Below are positions 1 to 5,887 of a stretch of DNA of 9,092 nucleotides, one piece after another; positions within the stretch are counted from its first letter, which is position 1; each line of letters starts with the position of its first letter. A program made the translations under genes and the position numbers. The stretch comes from Syntrophaceae bacterium (GTDB lineage Bacteria; Desulfobacterota; Syntrophia; Syntrophales; UBA5619), in contig JAHFBU010000048.1 of the NCBI GenBank assembly GCA_023249795.1, positions 1 through 9,092 on the forward strand, read 5' to 3'. Under the pieces are notes generated by a model. The model made no database searches. It was not told the origin of the DNA and saw nothing but the letters and a program-made list of their open reading frames with translations.

Positions 1-123
1 CAGGAGCTTCTGGAGCGGATCGAAGATGTCGAAGATCTTCAAATGCTGGCTCGGATGAGGGAAAAGCCCTTGAGCTTCAGGAAACTGGATTCCTTATTGA
101 AGGAGCTCTCCCCCGGTGTATGA
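1..123 (+). CDS. C-terminal end of a type II antitoxin (partial)
   Basis: The window opens inside a + strand reading frame (frame 1) that runs 40 codons to TGA at 121-123. The visible residues are charged and helical (QELLERIEDVEDLQMLARMR, then a tail with SFRKLDSLLKEL). This resembles the C-terminal helices of small RelB/Phd-type antitoxins, which wrap around their toxin and repress the shared promoter. The DNA-binding N-terminus is outside the window, so the antitoxin class cannot be named. The strongest support is position: the stop lies 8 bp inside the start of a RelE-like toxin gene, the usual antitoxin-then-toxin arrangement. The role is inferred from this neighbour. Confidence 0.6.
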   Translation, partial: QELLERIEDVEDLQMLARMREKPLSFRKLDSLLKELSPGV

Positions 124-370
124 AATCTTGATCGAAAAGGCGGCGGAGAGGGATCTGAAAAAATTGTCCGCCGCGGATTTTGAAAGAATCATTCCGCATC
201 TGAAGGGCCTCGCGGAAGACGCCAGGCCGGCCGGTTCCCGAAAAATCAGCGGTTCGGAACACGATTGGCGGATTCGGGTTGGAACATATCGGGTTATCTA
301 CGAGCTTGATGAAAAGGAAAAAACGGTCAAGATCTTGCGCGTACGGCACAGGCGTGAAGTTTATCGATGA
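116..370 (+). CDS. RelE/ParE-superfamily toxin of a type II toxin-antitoxin pair
   Basis: An 84-aa protein of normal RelE length. It has the family pattern of an N-terminal strand and helix pair (MYEILIEKAAERDLKKL), a central basic segment (WRIRVGTYRVIYELDEKEK, about residues 51-69) and a C-terminal strand ending RHRREVYR (77-84). Arg52/Arg54, Arg59, His78, Arg79/Arg80 and Tyr83 fall where RelE mRNA endonucleases keep catalytic or RNA-binding basic residues. The start is GTG at 116, with AAGGAG at 100-105 ten nt upstream inside the antitoxin gene. The frames overlap by 8 bp, so toxin translation is probably coupled to the antitoxin. By family knowledge it cleaves mRNA in the ribosome A site when free of antitoxin. 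ParE-like gyrase poisons share the fold, but the conserved His/Arg/Tyr end favours RelE-type. Confidence 0.85.
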   Translation: MYEILIEKAAERDLKKLSAADFERIIPHLKGLAEDARPAGSRKISGSEHDWRIRVGTYRVIYELDEKEKTVKILRVRHRREVYR

Positions 371-603
371 TAAATCAACCTGCATTTTTACCTCTTCATT
401 CACCGATGATGAAATCCGGATAGTAGAAAAGCTCTGACAATATCCCCCCATAAAACCACGTTGACGCAAGAAATCCCTTTCGCTATTTCTAAAGCGCATT
501 AAACGCTGTCCATATCAATGATTCCCATTGAAGGCGCCCGAAAGGCGGCAGTCCGCGCGGACCGGGCGAAATGATGATTCTGCAAGGTATCAGGAGGTGC
601 CCC
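371..603 (+). other. Intergenic region upstream of the PA2779-family gene
   Basis: These 233 bp hold no convincing gene. A run of 18 codons beginning at 366 and overlapping the toxin stop lacks any recognisable feature. The first half is AT-richer than its surroundings (pyrimidine stretches, then TATCCCCCCATAAAACC around 440-457). The second half contains a possible weak promoter (461-489) and ends with a good ribosome-binding site, AGGAGG at 592-597, six nt before the ATG at 604. No rho-independent terminator was seen after the toxin gene. Confidence 0.5.
461..489 (+). promoter_or_regulatory. Possible sigma70-type promoter for the 604-1940 gene cluster
   Basis: TTGACG (461-466, 5 of 6 to the -35 consensus) is followed after 17 nt by TATTTC (484-489, only 3 of 6 to the -10 consensus). 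Spacing is ideal but the -10 box is poor. Its place about 115 nt before the first gene of the cluster is plausible. Pattern match only. Confidence 0.25.
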
Positions 604-999
604 ATGTTAAAGAGGTTCAGAGGTCCGGCGCTGGTCCTTTCTCTGACAGTTTACTTCATTCTTTTTGTGACTTTTCCGGCGGTCGCCGGGCTGATCCCTT
701 CGATGCCCTCATCCGCGGGGATGGCCGACCAGATGAGAGGGGCGGAGATCGACAAGGTCCAGCAAGTCCTTGAGATGAAGATCGTGTCCGACAAGCTTCA
801 GGCTTATGGTCTCTCCGCGGATGAAGTGAAGGCCAAGCTTCAAAGCATGTCCAATACGCAGCTCCATCTGATGGCCCAGGCATCGGATCGCATCCTGGCC
901 GGCGGCGACGGCATCGGATTCGTCATCGGCCTGCTGCTTATCGTGCTTTTGGTCATTCTCATCATGAAACTGCTGGACAAAAAGATCATCATCAAGTGA
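604..999 (+). CDS. PA2779-family small membrane protein
   Basis: A 131-aa protein with a basic N-terminus and a hydrophobic signal segment (residues 8-28, ending in AVA then GLIPSMPS). A charged helical middle follows (45-95, with DEVKAKLQSMS), then a glycine-rich turn (AGGDGIGFVIG, 99-109) and a strongly hydrophobic C-terminal membrane helix (about 106-123) closed by lysines. This order matches the PA2779 family, named after a Pseudomonas gene next to the PA2778 cysteine peptidase; the biochemical role is not known to me. The ATG at 604 is preferred over the in-frame ATG at 571: AGGAGG (592-597) sits six nt upstream, and the protein then begins with a normal signal sequence (MLKRFRG). The next gene is a C39-like peptidase starting 9 nt after this stop, which supports the family call. 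The helix pattern suggests an inner-membrane or periplasmic protein. Confidence 0.85.
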   Translation: MLKRFRGPALVLSLTVYFILFVTFPAVAGLIPSMPSSAGMADQMRGAEIDKVQQVLEMKIVSDKLQAYGLSADEVKAKLQSMSNTQLHLMAQASDRILAGGDGIGFVIGLLLIVLLVILIMKLLDKKIIIK

Positions 1000-1008
1000 A
1001 AAGGTATT

Positions 1009-1497
1009 TTGAACGCTTTCCTTCTCGCTCTCATCCTGGCACTCGGGACCGGGCTGTCGCATACCATTCCTGATGTTCCTTTCGTGATGCAGGATTCGCA
1101 ATATTGCGGTCCTGCATCGCTGTCGTCCGTGCTCTCCTATTACGGCGATCCCGTGGATCAAAAAACGATCGGGAAAACGCTCTACTCACCCCGACTGCGG
1201 GGAGCCCTGATCACGGACATGGATGACTACGGCAGGGCCAAAGGATTCAAAACAAATCTCGGCCAGGGCCGGCCGGCGGAGATCAAAGAATTCCTGTCTC
1301 AGGGGAAACCGGTGATTGTTCTTGTCGATCTGGGATTCTGGGTGATATCCAAGCCGCATTTCCTGGTGGTTTATGGCTACAACGAACAGGGTTTTCTGGC
1401 CCATAACGGCTTCAAGGCGTCCCAATTATACCCGTACGAGGAGTTCGACAAGATATGGGAGAGAGCGGGCAGAAGTTTTTTGCTGGTTTACCATTAG
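1009..1497 (+). CDS. PA2778-type C39-like cysteine peptidase (papain fold), exported
   Basis: A 162-aa protein with a short hydrophobic leader (MNAFLLALILALGTGLS), so probably secreted to the periplasm. The peptidase C39-like core begins at VPFVMQDSQYCGPASLSSVL (residues 23-42). Cys33 in QYCGPA is the expected nucleophile, and His117 in KPHFLVVYGY is the expected general base. The third position appears to be Asn133 (AHNG) rather than the Asp common in C39 transporter peptidases. There is no ABC-transporter or membrane domain, so it is not a bacteriocin exporter. The start is TTG at 1009 after a weak AAAGGT (1000-1005); an in-frame TGA at 997-999 excludes an earlier start. PA2778 relatives, as I recall them, carry a C-terminal TPR domain. 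Here the chain stops after the peptidase core, and the TPR part is encoded by the overlapping next gene. The substrate is unknown. Confidence 0.82.
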   Translation: MNAFLLALILALGTGLSHTIPDVPFVMQDSQYCGPASLSSVLSYYGDPVDQKTIGKTLYSPRLRGALITDMDDYGRAKGFKTNLGQGRPAEIKEFLSQGKPVIVLVDLGFWVISKPHFLVVYGYNEQGFLAHNGFKASQLYPYEEFDKIWERAGRSFLLVYH

Positions 1498-1940
1498 CGA
1501 TTTTTCTTACGGCCGTCATGCTGTGGCTCTCTTCCTGCGCGCTGCCCAAAATCGTGATCATGGAAGACACCCTTACGGCGGAGCAGCATAACGATCTCGG
1601 CTATGTCTATGAGCAGAGGGGAATGCCTGACCTCGCCGGGAAAGAGTATCTGCTGGCGGCCAAAAAGCGGGATGACTGGCCAGTCCCCTACTTTAACCTC
1701 GGCAATCTCATGTACAAGATGGGAGATTTCAGGAAATCAGAAAATTTCTTTCGTACCTCCTTACATTATGATCCGAACAACCCGGACGTGATGAACAATC
1801 TGGCAAATGCCCTGCTGATGCAGGAGCGGCATCAAGAGGCCAGGCAGATGATCGAACAGGCCCTCCGGATCGGGAGTAAAAAGGAGTACCTTGAGACGCT
1901 TGAGGCCGTCGAGAAGCGGGAGGGTGCATCTCCAAAGTAG
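1455..1940 (+). CDS. TPR-repeat lipoprotein, partner of the PA2778-type peptidase
   Basis: A 161-aa protein with a signal helix (LPLAIFLTAVMLW) followed by the lipobox LSSC. Cys28 should be lipidated, anchoring it to a membrane on the periplasmic side. After a short linker come about three tetratricopeptide units: NDLGYVYEQRG (46-56), PYFNLGNLMYKMGDF (77-91) and VMNNLANALLMQERH (111-125). A final helix pair contains EYLETLEAVEKREG. TPRs bind peptides or proteins. The start ATG at 1455 lies 43 bp inside the peptidase gene in a different frame, with GAGGAG at 1438-1443 upstream. The overlap implies translational coupling. The order peptidase then TPR matches the domain order of fused PA2778 proteins, so this looks like a split version. 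The lipobox argues that it is a real independent gene and not the tail of a frameshifted fusion. Confidence 0.82.
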   Translation: MGESGQKFFAGLPLAIFLTAVMLWLSSCALPKIVIMEDTLTAEQHNDLGYVYEQRGMPDLAGKEYLLAAKKRDDWPVPYFNLGNLMYKMGDFRKSENFFRTSLHYDPNNPDVMNNLANALLMQERHQEARQMIEQALRIGSKKEYLETLEAVEKREGASPK

Positions 1941-2219
1941 CGGTCTGATCCTGCCGGTCCTATCTGCCGCCCTATTCAATCCGAAGGGTCGGTTCTGATA
2001 GCAGCAACGCGCTTTTCGTGAGTTCAAATCAATTCGAGATTGCTTAATGCGGCGGCCTGTGCTCAACTATGAGCCGTCCATCCAGGGTAGTCTCAGTTCT
2101 TCGGGGCACAGCAAGCAAATGGAACAGCTCCCCCTTGATGGCTGAAGGATTGTTGCCGATCGGTCTGGCCGGGTAAGGTGCATCCGGATCGGCAAGATCC
2201 GCGAAAAGGGTGTAATTTG
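1941..2219 (+). other. Intergenic region / 5' leader of the diguanylate cyclase gene
   Basis: These 279 bp lie between the TPR lipoprotein and the cyclase. I see no convincing gene on either strand and no clear terminator. Two inverted repeats are visible: a small one, GCTCA-ACTA-TGAGC (about 2060-2073), and a larger one at 2153-2195 just upstream of the cyclase ribosome-binding site. AAGGG at 2206-2210 is the likely Shine-Dalgarno for the ATG at 2220. Confidence 0.5.
2153..2195 (+). promoter_or_regulatory. Hairpin in the leader of the diguanylate cyclase gene
   Basis: TTGCCGATCGG (2153-2163) pairs with CCGGATCGGCAA (2184-2195) to give an 11-bp stem with one bulged G at 2186 and a loop of about 20 nt. 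It ends 10 nt before the AAGGG ribosome-binding site and 24 nt before the ATG at 2220. There is no following T-run, so it is not an intrinsic terminator. It could affect mRNA stability or translation, or be a protein-binding palindrome. It does not match the c-di-GMP riboswitch core as I know it. Confidence 0.4.
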
Positions 2220-3440
2220 ATGTCGTCATTTTCACTCGACATACGCACGCTCGCGGTGGTGTTGATACTGGTCTCGATGGTCCTGGGTATCACGCTGCTG
2301 CTGATCTGGCGGACACGCAAGACCTATCCCGGCTTCGGCCTCTGGGCGGCGGGCAATGGCGTTTATGCCTTGGGGTTTTTGTTGATCGCGCTGCGGGGGA
2401 TGGTTCCCGACCTCCTGTCGATCGTACTGGCCAATATTCTCCTGCTGTGCGCCGTGGCGCTCTTTCTGGAAGGCGTCCGGTGTTTCGTCAAGGGGGCTTG
2501 CGGTCGATGCACCGTGAACGCTTCGCTCATTGCGGTCGCTGCGTTGTTATTTGTCTACTATACGGTTGTTGATGACAGCATCTCGGCGCGCATCATCGTC
2601 TTTTCGATGTTCTCGGCACTGTTCTTCGGTCTTGGGGCATGGGAACTGATCCGAAAGGCGCCGCTGGATCTGCGGCTTTCATACTGGTTCACGGGTATCT
2701 CATTCGCGACATACGGCTTGGTGCTGGTTGCCCGTACCTGCTTCGAGATTTTCGGCCATCCCTCTCGCGACCTGTTCGCACCCGACCTCTTCCAGACCCT
2801 GACATTCCTCGTGCCCGTGCTTTTGGGAATCGCAGGGACCTTCGGCTTCATGATGCTCAACAGCGAGCGGTTGGAAGGGGAGCTTAAAGAAGCCCAGGCG
2901 GGGCTACAACATTTGGCCACGACCGACTATCTGACCGGCATCGCCAACCACCGGCAATTTTTCGAGTCGGGCGAGCAGGAAATCCAGCGCGCGCGGCGCT
3001 ACGGCCGTTCCCTTGCGGTGCTCATGCTCGATCTGGACCACTTCAAACAGGTCAACGATACCTACGGCCATGCCGTCGGAGATGGGGTGCTGGCGGCCAT
3101 CGCAGCCGCCTTCAGGAACCTGTTGCGCGATATCGACATCTACGGCCGTCTGGGCGGCGAGGAGTTTGCGATACTCCTGCCGGAGACGGACATGGTCGGC
3201 GGCAGAGCGACCGCGGAGCGGCTCCGGTCGGCCATTGCCGATACCGAGATCAATGCGGGAGGCGCGACGCTGCACGTCACGGTCAGTATCGGGGTTGCGC
3301 TGTTGTCCGCAAACGATGCGGGCTTGGAAGCCGTATTGAAGCGGGCCGATGATGCGATGTATGAAGCCAAGCGGAACGGTCGAAACCGGGTCATGGCGGA
3401 ACCGTTGCCCGCGGTGACCGGCGGTACGCTTCCCTCGTAA
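2220..3440 (+). CDS. Membrane diguanylate cyclase, 7 TM helices plus GGDEF domain
   Basis: A 406-aa protein that makes c-di-GMP from two GTP at the cytoplasmic face of the inner membrane. About seven hydrophobic helices (roughly residues 10-30, 40-60, 64-86, 99-118, 122-142, 152-175 and 193-213) form an unnamed sensory region. A short coiled-coil linker (214-235) leads into a full GGDEF domain (about 236-393). Visible motifs are DYLTGIANHR, the metal/GTP segment LDLDHFKQVNDTYGH (D271, D273), the active site GGEEF (312-316) and an RxxD inhibitory site (R303-D306) at the standard distance. Both catalysis and product inhibition therefore look intact. ATG at 2220, with AAGGG upstream, is preferred over an in-frame GTG at 2178, which would add 14 polar residues without a clear ribosome-binding site. 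The gene appears to be transcribed alone. Confidence 0.93.
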   Translation: MSSFSLDIRTLAVVLILVSMVLGITLLLIWRTRKTYPGFGLWAAGNGVYALGFLLIALRGMVPDLLSIVLANILLLCAVALFLEGVRCFVKGACGRCTVNASLIAVAALLFVYYTVVDDSISARIIVFSMFSALFFGLGAWELIRKAPLDLRLSYWFTGISFATYGLVLVARTCFEIFGHPSRDLFAPDLFQTLTFLVPVLLGIAGTFGFMMLNSERLEGELKEAQAGLQHLATTDYLTGIANHRQFFESGEQEIQRARRYGRSLAVLMLDLDHFKQVNDTYGHAVGDGVLAAIAAAFRNLLRDIDIYGRLGGEEFAILLPETDMVGGRATAERLRSAIADTEINAGGATLHVTVSIGVALLSANDAGLEAVLKRADDAMYEAKRNGRNRVMAEPLPAVTGGTLPS

Positions 3441-3472
3441 AGAGACCGAACCCGAGGCATCTATCGGCGACG

Positions 3473-5128
3473 CTATTCGAACGTTGCGCCGGTATGGGCG
3501 GAGCGGACAAGACCCGCATAGCGCTTCAGGTAGCCCTTTAACTCCTTATGAACCGGCTTCCATCGGGCGAGGCGCTCTTTCAATTCCTCGTCGGAGATGA
3601 GGAGGTTCAACCGCTTTCCGGGGATGTCGATCTCGATACGGTCTCCGTCCTGAACGGCGGCGATGGGCCCACCCTCCGCCGCTTCCGGGGAGATGTGGCC
3701 GATCGCCGCGCCCTTGCTGCCGCCCGAGAAACGGCCGTCGGTGAGGAGGGCAACGTCCCGGTCCCGGCCGATCCCGACAATGGCGGAGGTCGGCGAGAGC
3801 ATCTCCCGCATGCCGGGCCCTCCCTTTGGACCTTCGTAACGGATGACGACAACGTCCCCCTTTTGGATCTTCCCATCCAGGATGGCCTGCATGGCGGGCT
3901 CTTCCGAGTCGAAGACGCGGGCGGGGCCTGTGTGCCGGAGCATCGCGTCGTCCACGGCGGAGCTCTTGACCACGGCCCCTTCCGGGGCGAGGTTGCCGAA
4001 GAGAACGGCGAGGCCGCCCGTGGCATGGTAAGGCTTCTCCAGGGAACGGATCACCTCAGGGTTCAAAATTTTCTTCCCCGTCAGGTTCTTGCCGACCGTT
4101 TTCCCGGTGACGGTCAGCGCCTCGGTACGGAGCAGACCCCCGCGGGAGAGTTCCTGCATCAGCGCGGGAATGCCGCCGGCCCGGTGAAGATCGCTCAAAT
4201 GGTGGGGGCCGCCGGGCGACATGGAACAGAGGTGCGGGGTTTTATCGCTGTAGGCGTTGAAGGCCTCAAGTGTCAGCGGCACGCCGGCCTCCTTGGCGAT
4301 GGCGGGCAGGTGGAGCGACGTGTTCGTCGATCCGCCGAAGGCCATATCCACGGTGATGGCGTTTGCGAAGGCCTCCGCGGTCATGATGGCGGAAGGCCGC
4401 AGATCCCTGTTCACCAGCTCCATGATCTGCATTCCGGCTTCCTTTGCCAGACGGATCCGCTCCGCCCAGACGGCCGGAACGGTCCCGTTTCCGGGAAGCG
4501 CCATCCCCAGAACCTCCGTGAGACAATTCATCGAGTTGGCCGTGAACATCCCCGCGCAGGAACCGACGCCCGGACAGGCGCATCCCTCCGCTTCGCGAAG
4601 CTCCTCCATCGTCATCGTCCCGATTTTGGCCTTGCCCACGTATTCAAAGACATTGACCAGATCGATCTTCTTCCCCTGGAATTCGCCGGGAAGCATCGGG
4701 CCGCCGCTGATCACGATGGCCGGGATGTCGAGGCGCGCCGCGGCCATGAGCATCCCGGGGATGATCTTGTCGCAGTTGGGGATGAGGACGAGTCCGTCGA
4801 ACGGGTAGGCCATCGCCATCGATTCGACGGAGTCGGCAATCAGTTCTCGGGAACTCAGCGAGTACTTCATCCCCTCGTGGCCCATGCCGATCCCGTCGCA
4901 GATCCCGATCGTGAAGAACTCCATCGGCGTTCCCCCGGCCATCCGGATGCCTGCCTTGACCGCCGCGGAGATCTGGTGCAGATGGAGGTGGCCCGGAATG
5001 AGTTCGTTTGCGGAATTGGCGATGCCGATCATCGGCCTTTCGATTTCCCGGTCGGTCAGTCCCAATGCCTTGAACAGGGAACGGTGCGGTGACCGCTCCA
5101 ACCCCTTTTTCATTTGATCGGAACGCAT
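3473..5128 (-). CDS. ilvD: Dihydroxy-acid dehydratase
   Basis: A 551-aa, full-length IlvD/Edd-family enzyme. It dehydrates 2,3-dihydroxy-isovalerate and 2,3-dihydroxy-3-methylvalerate to the 2-oxoacid precursors of valine/leucine and isoleucine. Family motifs are IGIANSANELIPGHLHLHQI (34-53), GICDGIGMGHEGMKYS (75-90), PNCDK with Cys119 (117-121), GVGSCAGMFTANSMNCLTE with Cys191 (187-205), GGSTNT (265-270), RYEGPKGGPGM (430-440) and DGRFSGG (464-470). Cys119 and Cys191 are expected Fe-S ligands. The PGH motif at 45-47 resembles the E. coli oxygen-labile [4Fe-4S] type, not the PCN form of [2Fe-2S] enzymes. The start ATG at 5128 has AAGGAG (5136-5141) seven nt upstream. The first 19 bp overlap the end of korC, so it is the last gene of the kor operon. 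It converges on the cyclase gene with a 32-bp gap and no clear terminator. Confidence 0.96.
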   Translation of the reverse strand: MRSDQMKKGLERSPHRSLFKALGLTDREIERPMIGIANSANELIPGHLHLHQISAAVKAGIRMAGGTPMEFFTIGICDGIGMGHEGMKYSLSSRELIADSVESMAMAYPFDGLVLIPNCDKIIPGMLMAAARLDIPAIVISGGPMLPGEFQGKKIDLVNVFEYVGKAKIGTMTMEELREAEGCACPGVGSCAGMFTANSMNCLTEVLGMALPGNGTVPAVWAERIRLAKEAGMQIMELVNRDLRPSAIMTAEAFANAITVDMAFGGSTNTSLHLPAIAKEAGVPLTLEAFNAYSDKTPHLCSMSPGGPHHLSDLHRAGGIPALMQELSRGGLLRTEALTVTGKTVGKNLTGKKILNPEVIRSLEKPYHATGGLAVLFGNLAPEGAVVKSSAVDDAMLRHTGPARVFDSEEPAMQAILDGKIQKGDVVVIRYEGPKGGPGMREMLSPTSAIVGIGRDRDVALLTDGRFSGGSKGAAIGHISPEAAEGGPIAAVQDGDRIEIDIPGKRLNLLISDEELKERLARWKPVHKELKGYLKRYAGLVRSAHTGATFE

Positions 5129-5682
5129 GGTTTTTCTCCTTCGTCCAGTCCTTCGCTTAGTTTCAGCCCGAGGTCGAGGGCCTGTCGGTTGATCTCAAGA
5201 ACGTTTTTTTGAAGTTGTGTTTCCAGAACCTTCATGATGGACCCGGGCCGGACCAGCTTCGTCAATCCTATGATAACCCCGAGCATGCAGATGTTGAAAA
5301 CGATCGGCCGGCCGATCTTCTCCATCACGGTGTCGTACATCGGCAGTTCCACCTGGCGCGCATCCACATTTTTCCCCGGTTTGACGTACCGGCTGTCGGT
5401 GACCAGGAGCCCGCCGGGGCGGATGATGGAAGAATATTGCGTGAATGCCAGTTGCGTCAGACAGACCAGGACGTTGGGCTGAACGACCTTGGGAAAGAGA
5501 ATCGGCGTATCGGCGATGATGACGTCGGAGCGGGTCGCGCCGCCCCTCGCCTCCGGTCCGTAAGACTGGGACTGAACAGCGACGAGGTTCTCATGCAGCA
5601 CGGCGGCCTCTGCCAGGATGATCGCGGCCGTGATCACCCCCTGTCCGCCCGAACCGGAAAACACCATTCTGCATCGTTCCAT
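5110..5682 (-). CDS. korC: 2-oxoacid:ferredoxin oxidoreductase, gamma subunit
   Basis: A 190-aa protein of the pyruvate/ketoisovalerate ferredoxin oxidoreductase gamma family. It begins with the glycine-rich GSGGQGV (residues 10-16), followed by QSQSYGPEARGGATRSDVII (38-57), the typical gamma-subunit signature, and later GRPIVFNICMLGVIIGL. In these multimeric enzymes gamma packs against alpha and beta and helps bind CoA. ATG at 5682 is preferred over GTG at 5688: AAGGGGAA (5689-5696) is six nt from the ATG. The gene overlaps ilvD by 19 bp but is separated from korB by 205 bp, unlike the 1-nt spacings elsewhere in the operon. That spacer contains a duplicated copy of the korC ribosome-binding site and first eleven codons. 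Substrate specificity (2-oxoglutarate or a branched-chain 2-oxoacid) cannot be read from gamma. Confidence 0.92.
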   Translation of the reverse strand: MERCRMVFSGSGGQGVITAAIILAEAAVLHENLVAVQSQSYGPEARGGATRSDVIIADTPILFPKVVQPNVLVCLTQLAFTQYSSIIRPGGLLVTDSRYVKPGKNVDARQVELPMYDTVMEKIGRPIVFNICMLGVIIGLTKLVRPGSIMKVLETQLQKNVLEINRQALDLGLKLSEGLDEGEKPCVPIK

Positions 5683-5684
5683 GG

Positions 5685-5786
5685 TCACTTCCCCTTATGT
5701 TCCGGGGACACGTTCCGATCCCTTCGGGCTTCCGGAACATCTCCCCGACACTTCGAACCGGAAAACACCATTCTGCATCGCTCCAT
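5685..5786 (-). pseudogene. Duplicated korC 5' fragment forming a 33-codon leader ORF
   Basis: The upstream duplicate keeps AAGGGGAA (5793-5800) six nt before ATG at 5786. It encodes MERCRMVFSGS as in korC, then diverges into 22 unrelated residues and stops at TGA 5685-5687, two nt before the real korC ATG (5682). It could be translated and would end at the korC start, allowing translational coupling. The peptide itself shows no domain. Seen: the ORF, its ribosome-binding site and stop. Inferred: any regulatory effect. It may simply be a by-product of the duplication. Confidence 0.4.
5697..5740 (-). promoter_or_regulatory. Inverted repeat beside the korC ribosome-binding site
   Basis: ATGTTCCGG (5697-5705) and CCGGAACAT (5732-5740) are perfect 9-bp complements with a 26-nt loop. 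In the - strand transcript the 3' arm directly abuts the korC AAGGGGAA. The duplicated copy (ATGTTCCGG at 5801-5809) could pair with the same CCGGAACAT arm instead, so two mutually exclusive hairpins are possible upstream of korC. Structure seen; function inferred. Confidence 0.35.
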
Positions 5787-5834
5787 GGTCACTTCCCCTT
5801 ATGTTCCGGGGACACGTTCCGATCCCTTCGGGAT

Positions 5835-5861
5835 GGGGACACCTTGCTGCAAGATGTCCCC
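5835..5861. repeat. Strong GGGGACA/TGTCCCC hairpin in the korB-korC spacer
   Basis: GGGGACACCTTG (5835-5846) and CAAGATGTCCCC (5850-5861) form a 12-bp stem, with one G-T wobble in the - strand RNA, around a 3-nt loop. A further half-site, ACATGTCCCC, follows at 5862-5871. No T-run follows on the - strand, so it is a poor intrinsic terminator. The form is REP-like (short extragenic palindrome) and could instead slow 3' decay of the korDAB message. Confidence 0.5.
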
Positions 5862-5887
5862 ACATGTCCCCGATGCCCCAATCCTTT

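Larger units (their letters stand above)
5650..5832. repeat. 79-bp direct duplication spanning the korC start
   Basis: Copies lie at 5650-5728 and 5754-5832, with a period of 104 bp and a 25-bp spacer. They are identical except for T at 5677 versus C at 5781. Read on the - strand, each copy contains an upstream segment with CCGGAACAT, the ribosome-binding site AAGGGGAA, the start codon and the first eleven korC codons. The one difference is synonymous at codon 2 (GAA/GAG). The copy at 5650-5728 is joined to the intact gene. The other is cut off after the eleventh codon. Confidence 0.95.

Noticed and set aside
77..499. A 140-codon - strand frame
   Set aside because: It lies antisense to the RelE-like toxin and extends into a non-coding gap; no motif or ribosome-binding site supports it.
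1455..1497. Frameshift breaking a single peptidase-TPR fusion gene
   Set aside because: The downstream frame has its own start, an upstream purine-rich site and a proper lipobox signal peptide, so a genuine separate overlapping gene is more likely.
1941..2219. c-di-GMP (GEMM) riboswitch in the cyclase leader
   Set aside because: I looked for the GGCAAA/GACGCAAAGCC core and the tetraloop receptor pattern and did not find them. Only isolated GCAAA-like strings occur.
2044..2235. A 63-codon - strand frame in the cyclase leader
   Set aside because: The translation looks protein-like in places, but there is no recognisable domain and no ribosome-binding support, and it overlaps the cyclase start.
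3441..3472. Bidirectional terminator between the cyclase and ilvD
   Set aside because: Only a 4-bp CCGA/TCGG pairing is visible, with no T-run on either strand.
3548..5092. A 514-codon open frame on the + strand
   Set aside because: It is antisense to ilvD, whose motifs are complete on the - strand. The + product is a low-complexity R/G/H/D-rich sequence produced by GC-rich codon bias.
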